From Talpa occidentalis (taxonomy: Eukaryota > Chordata > Mammalia > Eulipotyphla > Talpidae), in contig NW_023601754.1 of assembly GCF_014898055.3 (NCBI RefSeq), positions 48,973,013 to 49,037,012 on the forward strand: DNA of 64,000 nucleotides. The letters are read 5' to 3'. Both the position numbers and the translations under genes were made by a program. Shown here in pieces: positions 1-11,290 of this stretch (position 1 is the stretch's first letter; each line of letters opens with the position of its first letter). The notes beneath the pieces are model-generated. The model worked only from the letters and a program-made list of their open reading frames with translations, did not search any database and had not been told where the DNA came from.

Positions 1-699
1 CCCACCTTGCTAAAGTGCAGATGTGCGCTGTGGTCTCCAGGGAGGCCTCAGAGACGTGCACGAATGGGCCAGCTCCAGCCACAAGGACACTGAGAGTGAT
101 AGTATCAGCCAATTTTAATTAAAACACTGCACGCAGTATTAATCAGCATAGAAGATGGAAGTATCAAATAGAAGATAGAAATGTGGTGTTCTGTGAAGAA
201 ATTCAACAATTCTGTGTCGGTGAAAATAAACAAAAATTGCAAATGGCCAAACCTGATGGATGGGTGAAGTGTGAGAATATTGAGAGAACTCTGTGTTTAC
301 GATTATTCCGCTTCCTGAAGTTGCAAAGAAGACACCATGAATAATTTAGGAGTGTGTATATTCTTAAGTGAAACCCTACAAATAAAGGAAGATAATTCTA
401 CAAGGTAGAACAGTAACTGGCAGGGTACACCCCCTAGATGGGTCATCATCTGGGGAAAGTGAGCAGTGCTGTTGAGCGCGTGGAGGAATCTGAACCCACG
501 CACTGGGCTGGGGTGATGTGAAACGGGTCGGCTGCTGTGGACTGCGGCTTGGCCCTTCCTAAAAAGGCAAGGCCAGAACCACCGTGTGACCTAGAAATTT
601 TCCTTTTAGGTGTAAGTTTCGGTTGTGCAAGATTAGCAAGTTCTCGAAATTAGCAGTACAAGCCCACGCCTGTAGTCCACAGGATGTTACTGCAGGAGC

Positions 700-1000
700 A
701 TTTGTACGACGGTAGATCCCACAGCATGTGTCTCCACCACAAGGAGAAGACTTGCACTTAGCAAAATACCCTCCAGGTCCATCCATGTTGGTGCAATTTG
801 CAGGATTTTGTTGTTGTTGCAGCTGAGTAGTATCGCACCGCGTGCACAGACGACACCTTCTCGCTCAGCCTCCCCTTGAATGCATTCAGGCTGTTGCCGT
901 ATCTTAGCTCTTGCAGGAGGTGCTGCAGTGAACACATTTTTGCAGAGCATTTTTATGTCTTGGGGTAAAAACCTATCCGAGAGGTAGCGGATCCTATGAT
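700..1000 (-). repeat. L1 3'-end fragment
   Basis: Phrases such as CCATCCATGTTGGTGCAATT and TGCTGCAGTGAACA are typical of the reversed 3' part of mammalian L1. Confidence 0.65.
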
Positions 1001-1019
1001 ACTTCTACTCTTCAGGGTT

Positions 1020-1430
1020 TTTTTAATATATGTTTTACATCAGTCCTCATTTTTGTACAGTGCATGCTTTCTCCTCCCAGGTGTAGCCCCTGTGAAAAAC
1101 CCACCCCCCGTTCACCCGGGTCCCATCACCATAGTCCCTTGTGCTCTTCTGTTTTGATCCTTCTTCCTTCTCCCCCGTGCAGAGTGTCTCTGATTTATAG
1201 TTGCCTGTTGATTTTGATTTTTAATGTATTATAATAACTTTCTTGTTCTTGATCCCTTATGTGGTTCCTCTACATTCCTCCTGTACGTGAAACCATCTGA
1301 TATTTCTCTTTTTCTTTCTGGCTTGTGTCACTGAGCATGATCCCTTCCAGCTCCATCCATGTTGCTGTGACTGGCATGCCCCAGAATAGGTGACTGGATC
1401 AAGAAGATGTGGTCTGCATACACAATGGAC
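1020..1430 (-). repeat. L1 3'-end fragment
   Basis: The stretch around GAGCATGATCCCTTCCAGCT and CATCCATGTTGCTG is the reverse of the L1 3' part also seen at 4145-4432. Confidence 0.65.
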
Positions 1431-1657
1431 TATGACTCAGCAATCAACAAAGACATGCTCTTACATGTTCTGAGGACCCTCCATACACTTCCCAGCAGTG
1501 ACGGTGCCAGTCTGCCATCCTTACCAGCAATGTTTAGGTTTCCCGCTTGTGCCTGCGGGGATAACGTGCTGCGATTTCCTTGTGCATTTCCCTGATAATC
1601 GAGGGTGAGTGTGTTTCCATGTGTTCTTTGCTGAAGTATGTATTCGACAGTCTGCCC

Positions 1658-1938
1658 TTTTTTTTTTAAGATTTATTTATTTATTTTATTATTTATATAA
1701 GCACGGGTATAGTCCGAAACGCGGGAGGGTGAGAGAATTCACCAGAGCCAGAGCAGGGAACAAAACAGGCAGACGGACGAAGTACACTGCTAAGGGGAGC
1801 AGTAGGCGGCAGGAGAGGTCTGCGCCATGTGGGACCCTCCTCTGGTGGCCGGGGAGCAGCCGGGATCGAACCGGCGCTGCAGAGGCTGCGGGCAGCTTCG
1901 CAAACCAGCGTTCAACCGCTGCACCACCGGGGAGACCC
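1658..1938 (-). repeat. tRNA-derived SINE, subfamily with CCACCGGGGAG head
   Basis: T-rich tail first, then GTGAGAGAATTCACCAGAGC, then the reversed B-box GATCGAACC and the head. This variant carries the GGCCGGGGAGCAGCCGG segment. Confidence 0.9.
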
Positions 1939-1944
1939 TGCCCA

Positions 1945-2215
1945 TTTTTTTTTTTTTAGATTTATTTATTTATGTGTACGAGACCTGGGGTACAGGCCAG
2001 AGGTGTGGGGGCGGGTGAGAGAATTCACCAGAGAGAGCAGGGAACAGAACAGGCAGCCTGACCCAAGTACACTGCTGAGGAGAGCAGTGGGCGAGTCAGG
2101 AGAGGTCTGCTGTGCCATGTGGGTAGCTCCCTGGCCAGGGATTGAACTCGTGCTGCAGAGGCTGCGGACAACTTCATAGGTTGTGTCTTAACCCCTTGCA
2201 CCACCATGGAGGCCC
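1945..2215 (-). repeat. tRNA-derived SINE
   Basis: Second minus-strand copy, almost directly adjoining the one before, ending CCACCATGGAGGCC. Confidence 0.9.
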
Positions 2216-4130
2216 CACTCTGCCTATTTTTAACCTGGTTTTCGTGACTGGCGGATGTTGAGTTGTTAGTTCTTTATAATTTTAAATATTAAATCCTTCT
2301 CAGAAGTGATTGGCGAACACCTGCCTCTACCAGGCTGCCTTTAAGATGGGAGGGTGGAAAATTGGCTGTGGGTGAAGGTCACTGTGGAGTGTGCATGGGT
2401 GTCCCATCACATGCATCACATGTTGTCAGTGACGTCACTGGAATCACATTTTATCCAAAAGAGAAAAAAAAATCAGAAATGAAATTACAAATAATCCAAC
2501 CCCTCTGCCAATGCGTTCATAGCACGACTCATCACGACAGTGACGGCAGCTCCAGGCCCTCAGATGGCGAGAAGGGATGCAAGGAAACGCACCAAACCGG
2601 CAATTGTCCCCAGCTAGCACTTGTGCCCAAGGTGCGAACGGAGCACTCGCGGCAGACGAAGGGTCGAAGGGGCAGAGGCAGGAGCATGCGAAGAGGGAGA
2701 GCTTTGGGCGATGAGATGGACAGAGGGGCTGAGACTCCGGGAAGTCAGGGAGGAAGTGGGTGGAGAAGCTCTGTGACTAGGCCAGGAATGAGGGGCGGCT
2801 GCCCTGTGGTCAGCACCAGATTACAACATCCCCCAGTTTTCTGCTCCCCTTGGTCTTCTTCCTGTGAGGGCCCTGCTGGCACCCCAAGTCAGCAAGGCTC
2901 CTGGAAGAGTCCCCACCCCCTCCCCCTCCTAGCTCACATGCCAGGAACACCCAACCTGCCTGCCCTCCTTCCAGGCCTGGCCCACCCACAGCCACAGCTG
3001 AGCTTCAGGCACCCCCACCTCAGCCTCCACCTGGGCCTCCTGCTGCAGGGCCCACTTCCTCTTGAGGTGCTTTGTCTCGTCGGCAACAAATTTATCTACT
3101 GCCGGTGATTCTTGCACAAGCCCTCACAGGCCTCTTCCTTCTCCAGTAAGATCCAAGAATCTCATCTGATGTTGCTTGTGGCTGATGGTCCAGCTGAGTG
3201 AGTCAGAACAGCCCCAGGAAAGCAGCTCCTCGAACAACCCACACTGACCCCAGGCGACCCCACCCCCACATCCTGCCATCACCCCACTTGGGCATCTCAG
3301 GGGCTGCTCTCCGAGTATTTCACCACTGCAGTGACTTTCCAAACCACACAGACCATGAAAATGAGACTCTTCTTGCCTTCCCCCCCACACAGCTTGAAGG
3401 GTTTGTGCTGTAGGATTCATATAGGGGTTACGTGAAAATTCTAATGAACCATCTAGGATACTGATCGCTCGTGATTAGGGTTGGAGTAATGTTGGGATTC
3501 TATCACTCTGTCATCCCCACGACATCCGACGTCCATTCTCTTCACGGGAGGCCTTCTCCATCAGCCATCAGCTCGCTAGCACCGCAACTTAAGATGACCT
3601 GTTACCTGAAAGACACCATCCAGGTGTGCTCCCAGGGCGGCCAGCCCTGTGAGAGCAGGCCCAGCCACCTGATGGCCCAGTTCTTAGGATGCTCTGCTTC
3701 TTGGCAGAGGATGCTGTCCCCCCCACACCTGCGCCGACCCTGTCTGCCCCTGGTCTCCCCTTCTCTTGAAGGTCCCGCACCCCGTGACTCAGATGCTGGA
3801 TGTCCAGGTATTACTCATGCTCACTGCCCTCGCTTTTCCTGCCAATTTCTAAAACTGTTGCCAGTTATCAACCATACGCGCATGTTTCTGTCGTCACAAC
3901 CAGAGGTGGTGAGTCTAGGGAAGGGGCCGCCAGCCTCCCCAGGGACTCTCTGAACACGTCACTGCTCAGGGACGTTGGAAGTCTGGGGAAGGAATCAAAG
4001 ACGAAAACTTGCATCTAGAGAAGCTCGGGAGAGGAAGAGCTTTCCAACTCCACGCAGCATCTATAAAGGCTGAAGGAGGCCAGGGCACTCGCCACTGTAC
4101 TCACAGGGTGGCGGCATCTGAAGATATACT
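2216..4130. other. Upstream flank of LILR unit 1, no gene recognised
   Basis: The segment is GC-rich around 2650-3100 with a long but compositionally biased plus-strand frame. A 62-codon minus-strand frame at 2929-3117 has a charged helical look (KFVADETKHLKRKW) but starts with GTG, and I recognise no family. Regulatory sequence for LILR unit 1 may lie here. Confidence 0.4.
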
Positions 4131-4144
4131 TAAAAAATGGTAAG

Positions 4145-4432
4145 AAACACATGCAATTTGCAGCAACTTGGATGGAGCTGGAAGGGATCATGCTCAGCGA
4201 AATAAGCCAGAAAGAAAAAGAAAAATACCGGAGGGTCTCACTCATAGCAGGAATCTAGAAAACCTAAATAATGGACCAGGAAAATGAATAACTATAGAAA
4301 GTGAAAATCAAAATCAACAAAATACTATGAACCAGAGACACTCTATGGGGGTTGGGGGAGGGAGGGGAGGGATTGGGGTCAAAATAAGGGGGTTGCAATT
4401 GTATGGGGAATATAAAAATAAAATTTATTTAA
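4145..4432 (+). mobile_element. 5'-truncated L1 insertion with target duplication
   Basis: It has L1 3'-end sequence and a final AATAAAATTTATTTAAAA tail, flanked by the direct repeat AAAAAATGGTAAG (4132-4144 and about 4433-4445). It is a complete short retroposition event upstream of LILR unit 1. Confidence 0.8.
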
Positions 4433-4764
4433 AAAAAATGGTAAGCAATGGGCAGAAGGAAATTAGAACTGAAAGTGATCTGACTCCAGGCCCCGCCCAG
4501 TGTCCTTGACCTCCTCCTCTGGGTCTGGGTTGCCTGCTGGGCCTGGGTTTGCCAAAAAGGGAAGGAGAGCCTGCGGACTTGGGGAGACTCACAGATCCCC
4601 GGTGGCCTGTCCTCAGGGAAAGAAGAGAGAGACCCTGCAGAGGGTTGCTCCCTACCTGTGAGGGCCCAGGAGAGGAACCCTGCCTGTCATTCGCATGGAG
4701 AAGTAGTCAAGACCCCTGATCTGTCTGCCCTGCTGGGCTCACATCGTCTGCACCGCTGAGGGCC

Positions 4765-7700
4765 ATGGGAGGCAGCACCCCAACCCCCACCCTCATGGCC
4801 CTTCTCTGCCTGGGTGAGCTTCAGAGAATGAGGAGGGTTGGGTCCCCTCTCCCAGGTCTGAGACCCCAGGACTTGGGGGCTTCGTGGGGGCAGCACGCTG
4901 GGGAGAGGAGATGTGCTCAGCCCTGGATCTAAGCAGCCCTCAGGGCCCAGCCAGGCCTGGAGTTCCCCTGTGCGGGGGGATGCATCTCACAGGCCTCTCT
5001 TCTAGGACTGTGTCAGGGCCCACGGGACCAGGTCCAGGCAGGTGAGTGCTCCCCACACCTCCTGCCTCAGCCCAGGGCCCCCGGACAGTGGGGGGAGCAC
5101 AGTGGTGTGGGCGATGGGACCTGCCTGGAGGGGCTGAGTGACGGCTGGGGAAACTGAGGGAGAGGCAGCCCGACACTCACCGGACTCCTTTGCAGGGACC
5201 CTCCCCAAACCCGCCATCTGGGCCGACCCAGGCCCCGTGGTCCCCGTGGGGAGCCCTGTGACCCTCTGGTGTCAGGGGTCTCAGCAGGCGCAGGTCTACC
5301 ATCTGTACAAAGAGAGGGTCTCTGGAGCCGTGGAGACGGAGCGCCCACACAGCTCCAGCGACAGGGTCGGCTTCCACAGGGAACACACAAGTGCGCACGA
5401 TGCGGGACGATACCAGTGCGTCTACCGCAGCCCCAGCGCCGCCTCCGAAAACAGCACCAGCGCCTCCTCCGAGAGGAGTGACCCCCTCAACCTGGTGGTG
5501 ACCGGTAAGTGGGGAAACTGGGTCCCCTCCCGCTGGGGCTCCCCCTCACGGGCAGAGGGAAGAAGAGCGGGCTCAGGGGACCTCACCCTCTGTCCTCACT
5601 GGGTATTGGGGTGATGGTCCCCCTGTAACACACACACTTCTCCCTCAGGAGTGTTGCCCCGACCCTCCCTCTCAGCCCAGCCCAGCCCTGTGGTGGCCGC
5701 AGGAGGGAACGTGACCCTCGCCTGCAGCTCACAGAACATATCGGGCACTTTCCATCTGCTGAAGGAGGGAGACTCAGACCCGCCCCGACAAAGAAACTCA
5801 AGTTTTCTCCAGGGGAGACACCAGGCCCTCTTCCCCGTGGGCCCCTCGAGCCCCTCCCACGGGGGCACCTACAGATGTTACTATAATCCCCACTCCTACC
5901 CCCTCATGTGGTCCGCGCCCAGCGCCCTTCTGCGTCTCCAGGTCACAGGTGAGGCCGCACCTCGTCACGTCCCTCCAGGCCCAGGGACTGGCTAAGCCCG
6001 TGTCCCGGGGAGCCGGGGGTGACGTGGGCCAGTGACGTGGACTCCTGGGTCCAGATCACAGCGCAGGGGCGTGGGAGGGACAGTGAGAACTCAGCGCTGC
6101 CCAGTGGGCAATGTGGGGTGACCCTCAGTGCCACTGTCCCCGTGTCCCCAGGAGCGTACGGGGAGCCCTCCCTGTCGGCGCAGCCGGGCCCCCTGGTGCT
6201 GTCTGGACACAGCCTGACCCTGCGGTGCGGCTCGGGGACGGGCTTTGGCAGGTTCGCTCTGACCAAGGACGAGGGGCACAGGGGCCCCCAGCGTCTGGAC
6301 GGGCAGCACAGCCCCGACTTCCCCCTGGGCCCTGTCGCCCACACCCACGGGGGCCAGTACAGGTGCTACGGGGGACACAACCTCTCCCACGTGTGGTCGG
6401 CCCCCAGCGCCCCCCTGGACATCCTGATTGCAGGTGAGGAGCCGCCTTGTGTCCCGATGGGCTGTTGAGGCCTGGGCCCAGGTCACCTTGGGGTGGCGTG
6501 TCCAGGGGGAGGGTCCTGGCAGAGGCCGAGATGGACAGTGGTCCAGGGAGCACGAGCGAGAAAGGGGGGTGAGGGGCACAGACATAGAGAGACCCACACA
6601 GGAGTGGAGGACCGGGCGTCCCAGAGGCCCCGGAGGACAGGGGCCCTCGGCGCAAGGTCAGGGGTGTGGGGTTGGGGGGTCTCTAACACCAAACCTCCCC
6701 CCAGGAATGGACACGAAACCCTCCCTCTCAGCCCAGCCTGGGCCCACCGTGTCCCCGGGGGAGGACGTGACCCTGCAGTGTCGCTCTGACGCCCGCTCGG
6801 ACACCTTCTACCTCTCCAAGGAGGGGTCGCCTGCGTCCCCCCAGCGCCTGCGTCTGCAGGACACAGCTGCCCCCTCTCAGGCCCTCTTCACCTTCAGGGC
6901 TGTGACCTCAGCCCACGGGGGCACCTACAGGTGCTACAGCTCACACAGCGCCTCCCCCTTCCTGCTGTCACACCCCAGTGACCCCCTGCGGCTGCAGGTC
7001 TCAGGTGAGGAGCCCCCACCCCATGTCCGTGGAGGGTCCAGACCCGTAGTCTCAGCCTTTTCCAGTAGCCTCTGGAGCTTTGGAAGGAGACGCATCTGGG
7101 AGGGGAACCCCGGGCATGGAGCCACAGAGGGTGGGAAAGACAGTGACTCTCACCCCCTCCTGCCTTACACCCCCCCCCCCAGGGGCTGGTATGTACAGGG
7201 GGAGAGGACGAGGGAGAGGAGCAGCCACAGAGGAGGGAGTAGAGGCAGGAGACTCAGAGCCCCGCCCTGTCCTGTCCCTGTCCAGCATCATGAGTTTGAA
7301 GCCCCGCAGCCTCGGGACAAACTCACGCTGTGGGCAGCAGAGGCCTCTCGGCACAAGGAGACAGGAGGAGTGACCCTATCCCGGGCGGGGTCCCAGCTTC
7401 TCCTGTTCACATTCCCTCTCACAGAAGGGTGTTCCCACACAGGCTGGGCATGGAGGTGGCACTTTTGGAGGGTGTGACGCATCATTATTGGGGTCACGGT
7501 GCCTGCTGGGCGCTGTGGAGGACCCGACAACAGCCCAGCTGACATGGGACAGCGCAGGCGTGTCAGCACTATTTGGTGCTGAGCCGGGGTCCTGGTCCTT
7601 TGCATGTGTGGATCAGCCCACGCGGGAGCAGGAGGGGCTCACTCAGGTCAGGGGCTGTGGTCGCCCCAGGAGGCATGAGCGGAGCAGGAATTGGCTGAAC

Positions 7701-8328
7701 CTTCTGGCACTGAGCTCGTTGTTAAAACTTATCCATATCGGGAATCATTGTCCTCTCATCCAAGTCAAGTGCATCCTGGATGTCTAGACTCAGTAAGCTC
7801 TGAATTTCCAAGTCTGTGACTTCCTGTGAAAGTAGGTCCAGAAGTTCCATCCGGGGTCTTCGGTTCCCTGCAGTCACGTCCGGTTTCTAGGAACAGTGGT
7901 TGTCATTGTCAGGGGGAGGAGCAAGCAGGGCTCCCCCTGGATTTCCATGTGACCAGTTGCAGCCAGATCAGCTCCCCCTCCAGCCATCCTCCATGAGTCC
8001 TGCGCGGGGTCAGGACCCACCTCAGTGTCACCTGGTGTTTCCCGCTATTCCTGTTGCCAGTTACCAGCTTGTCAGATTTGTCAGGCAGACACCGGGGTCT
8101 GGTGTGTTGTGCTCTGACCTTTGTGTGTCTTTCTCCCCAGGCCCAGCCCGGCCCCCCGGGGACTACACGCTGGGGAACCTCATCCGCCTGGGCGTGGCCG
8201 CCTTCCTCCTCCTGGTCCTGGGGGTCCTGCTCTTAGAGGCTCTTCACAGCCACAGGAGGGCCCGAGATGTGGCAGGAGGTGGGCCCAGAGGACCCACAGG
8301 CGGATCCATGAATTTTTATGACCTTTGA
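4765..8328 (+). CDS. LILRA: LILRA-like activating leukocyte immunoglobulin-like receptor, four Ig domains, intact
   Basis: Seven exons read from the sequence: 4765-4813 (signal peptide, ending LMALLCLG), 5006-5041, 5196-5504 (Ig1), 5649-5948 (Ig2), 6152-6433 (Ig3), 6705-7004 (Ig4) and 8141-8328 (membrane and tail). Each junction has AG/GT sites in phase 1, and the sum is 1464 nt, 487 residues plus stop, with no internal stop. Ig domains occupy about residues 29-131, 132-231, 232-325 and 326-425, each with its Cys pair (for example VTLWCQG...GRYQCVY). Ig2 and Ig3 carry the WSAPSA motif typical of LILR domains. The membrane segment is about residues 439-460 with Arg441 (GNLIRLGVAAF); the roughly 27-residue tail has no ITIM. 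By family knowledge this Arg pairs with FcR-gamma at the surface of myeloid cells, and ligands are often MHC class I or related proteins. Stem exons between Ig4 and the membrane exon were not recognised. One-to-one orthology with a human LILRA is not implied. Confidence 0.88.
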
Positions 8329-9650
8329 ACGACTAAATGAACTGCACTGAAAATTGAAATCATCAAACAAAATCAACTCTAGTCCAGCATATTTCTCTCT
8401 TCGGTTATTCAAAGAAGTATGGAAGATAAACCCGAACCTTTTTAAAAGAATTAGCCCACTTCTTTAAGCTTTGTGCTTAGATTTTGTACAGGTCTATGTG
8501 CTGGACTCTGTACAAGTTCGGTTACTCCATGAAAGGTCTGTCTGCTTTTCCCCGTCACCCAGCGGCCCTTTTCAGAGGCAAACACCACGGTGGCTTCTTA
8601 TTCTCCTCACAGAAAGAGGATCACAGGGCAGAGGCATCTAGGATCCAGGAGGACATTCCTGAGGACCCTCTCCCTCCCCTGGTTTCCACACACGTGCTGT
8701 CCTACTAGACACTTCACTATTTTTACCTCATGAGATAGTTTATAGCAGCGTCTGAAGGGGAGCTTGTGTTTCTCTCCATCCAGTCACGCTGTCAACACAC
8801 TAGTTTATCTGACCACGGTCCTCTGTGGCCAACATGCTGCAGCTCATTATGATGACTTTGGGGGTGCATCTACTCTTCCCCCTGTGCACACATCCCTCTC
8901 TCCCCCACCAACCACCTGAGCCAGTGCCCGCCCACGCCTCCACCCCTTCTTCCTCCCACTGTCCCTCGGGAACCAGCACATTTTTTTCACTATGGACAAG
9001 ATTTTTTTTTTTTGCTGTCATTTGAGAGTGTGCGTTTTGTCTCTTTGCTTGTTTTGTCATTCTGTTTCGCAGTTCGGGTAGATCTCCCGTATGACTTTCC
9101 CATCTGACTTACTCACTTAGTGCAGCGCTGCCAGCTCCATCCGTTCTGTTCCTAAAGGCGCTGCTTCATCTGCTTAATAGCTGCGTCATATGCCGCTGAG
9201 CACTTCCCCGCCACGTCTGTAGCCATCAGGCTGTTGGCGGGAGTCACGGTGGGTCACGCCTTGGCCTTTCCAGCAGCTGCTCTGGACTTCAGAGTGCGTG
9301 AGCCTGTTTGTAGCGGTTTTTCTCTTTGGCAAATGATGGAATTTCCATTTTTACTTCCTTAAGAACTTTCCATCTGGTTCCCATGGAGGTGGCAGCTCTT
9401 GCATCCCCGTCTTCCGTCTCTGACTGTGTCTCTCCCTCAGCTCTCGGGGCTGTCCCTGGGGTCTTTACTGTGGTTCCTGCCAGGAGGGGCCTCAGACCTG
9501 GGGCAAGCTTTCTGGCCTCAGCACCACACTTCGGGCTGAGCCTGGCATTCACTGCCATATTTGGAGTTCTATTAGAAACTATTATTTGAATCTTTCTCTC
9601 TCTCTCCCCCCCCCACTCCAATTCCATTTAAAATCCTTCACACTAAAGAA
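8329..9650 (+). other. 3' untranslated and downstream flank of LILR unit 1, paralogous to unit 3 flank
   Basis: The sequence after the stop matches the flank after the third LILR unit (27107 to about 29100) over most of its length, with the same blocks in the same order. The second flank carries an extra SINE and a GC-rich insert. This defines the downstream part of the ancestral duplication unit. L1-derived sequence is embedded from about 8800. No polyadenylation signal could be assigned with confidence. Confidence 0.7.
8800..9290 (-). repeat. L1-derived fragment
   Basis: Degenerate reversed L1 3'-part sequence (CCAGCTCCATCCGTTCTGTT and following). It is shared in part with 27700-27900, so it predates the LILR duplication. 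Confidence 0.55.
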
Positions 9651-10015
9651 ATAAACGAAAATTGCCTATCTAGGCATCTGCCCATTTTGGATTGGGGTGT
9701 ATATTAGGGATTAGCCCATATGTGCTGGGATCTATCGTCCACCATTCTGCAGGCTCCTCTTTATCTCCGTGATTCTCTTTGAGGTTCAGAAAGTTTCTGG
9801 TTTACTTCATCCTGCTGGTTTATCTGCTCCCCTTGCCCTTGCTGCTGGGCTGTGTCCCTGGGGCTGGCTCTGGGCTGTCCTGGAGGGTGTCGCCATGTTT
9901 ACTTTGAAGTGTTTTATGGTTTCGTTCTTACATCTTTAATCCACTTTGAATATATTATTGTGTGTGGATTCATCTTACAGATGTTTTTCTTCGTCAAACA
10001 AACCCACACTTGGTC
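9650..10015 (-). repeat. L1-derived fragment
   Basis: CTTTAATCCACTTTGAATAT and neighbouring text resemble an internal reversed L1 segment. Confidence 0.5.
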
Positions 10016-10689
10016 ATAGGCCAGTAAGAAAACTTAAAGGTGACCAAGAGACAAAAATCAGCTTCCAATCTAGCAAATAAACAATGAGGTAACATTGACA
10101 AATGGGAAAGAAATCTGACCATGAATGTGCTCAGTTCACTCGGTGAGTGGGTTGTAGACAAACAATGATTTAAAGGACAATTTCCCTAAACTGCTCAGGT
10201 TCTAACCCACTGGCTGTCCCATAAATTTTAGGCCAAAGTCCCAGGAAGGGAGGGGCGTCAGCCCCAGGGGGCAGGAGTGACTCCCCAGGATGGTGAGGGT
10301 GGAGCTGCTGCAAGAAAAGAAGCCATGAGGGACTGTGAACAGAGAAGCCACACTCAGGCAGGAGAGGCCTGGTCTCCCCTGTGTCCCTGAGTGTCCCCTT
10401 GGGCAGTCGTCTGTGACCTGGCCTGACACTCAGGTGGATGGTAACAAGGGCCTCGTGACCTCCGCTCTGCAGGCAGCAGGGTCCCTCCCTGAGCAACTCC
10501 AGGGACTGGGGACCCTGTCCAGGGTGAGACCACAGGATGTGCTGATGGACGGGCAAAGGGTGAGGACACCCAGGGGAGGCTCTGAGGGAGGGCGTGCCCT
10601 GGGTCTCCCTTCCCAGGAAGGGCCATCTCAGGAGACACCAGTTCTATTTGCTGTTCCCATGAACCAGAGCTGGGCCCTGAGGACAGTTC

Positions 10690-11272
10690 TGTAACAGGGT
10701 GGTCCCAGGAAAGGGGGAGGTTCCAGGTTCCCTGCCCCACCCAAGGGAGGGTGGAGCTGAGCAGGGAGAGATGAAGCTGCAGAGCAGACTGAGGAAGGAA
10801 GCAGGATGGAGCCAAAAGGAGACCTGGAGGAGGCGCATGGAGCCTAGAGACACGTGAAGAAACTGCGCTTGTCTATTGGTCCGATGGGGTGACACAGATG
10901 TGGGTGAGACCTGTGGGGAGGTGACAGTGGCAGCTTTTATCTTGATTTTGCTCTTTTCCTTCCGGCTTGTCTGGTTGTTTCTGACCCTTTTCTGTGGGTC
11001 CCCACTGGAAGATGCTTTAGACTTGTGGCAGGCTTTGGGCCTTGCTCTGGGCCAATGCCATCGGATGGAGTTTTACCCACGAGGTGACGGGCAACTTTGG
11101 GTGCTTGATTTAGAAACTAGATACTTTGCCTTTCCTGTATTGTTTCCTAATTGTATTAAAGTTCCTTCCCATTAAAAGTCTCATGTTTTGTGTTGATGCG
11201 GCGGATGGCAGAAGCTATTTAGAGCAGGCAGGTTTGCGGGGTGTGGTGTGCAGCTCTCCCTGTCCTGTAACA
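10690..11272 (+). repeat. 5' LTR of a short endogenous retroviral element
   Basis: This 583-bp block starts TGTAACAGGG and ends CTGTAACA, the TG...CA ends of an LTR. It recurs as a direct repeat at 14303-14895. By eye the two copies differ at roughly 5-8 percent of positions, including small indels, so the insertion is not recent. Polyadenylation-like ATTAAA sites lie near 11155 and 11172. Confidence 0.9.
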
Positions 11273-11276
11273 GATT

Positions 11277-11290
11277 TGGCGCCCAACGTG
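11277..11290 (+). promoter_or_regulatory. Retroviral primer binding site, tRNA-Lys type
   Basis: TGGCGCCCAACGTG lies four bases after the 5' LTR. It matches the first 14 bases of the tRNA-Lys1,2 primer binding site known from betaretrovirus-like elements; the following bases no longer match. Confidence 0.85.

Noticed and set aside
2362..3108. 248-codon plus-strand open frame
   Set aside because: Low-complexity, Pro/Ser/Gly-rich translation, no recognisable domain, no supporting splice structure; it reflects GC-rich composition.
2929..3117. Charged 62-codon minus-strand frame as an exon
   Set aside because: It begins with GTG after a nearby stop and has no clear acceptor, donor or family match, so it was not called a gene.
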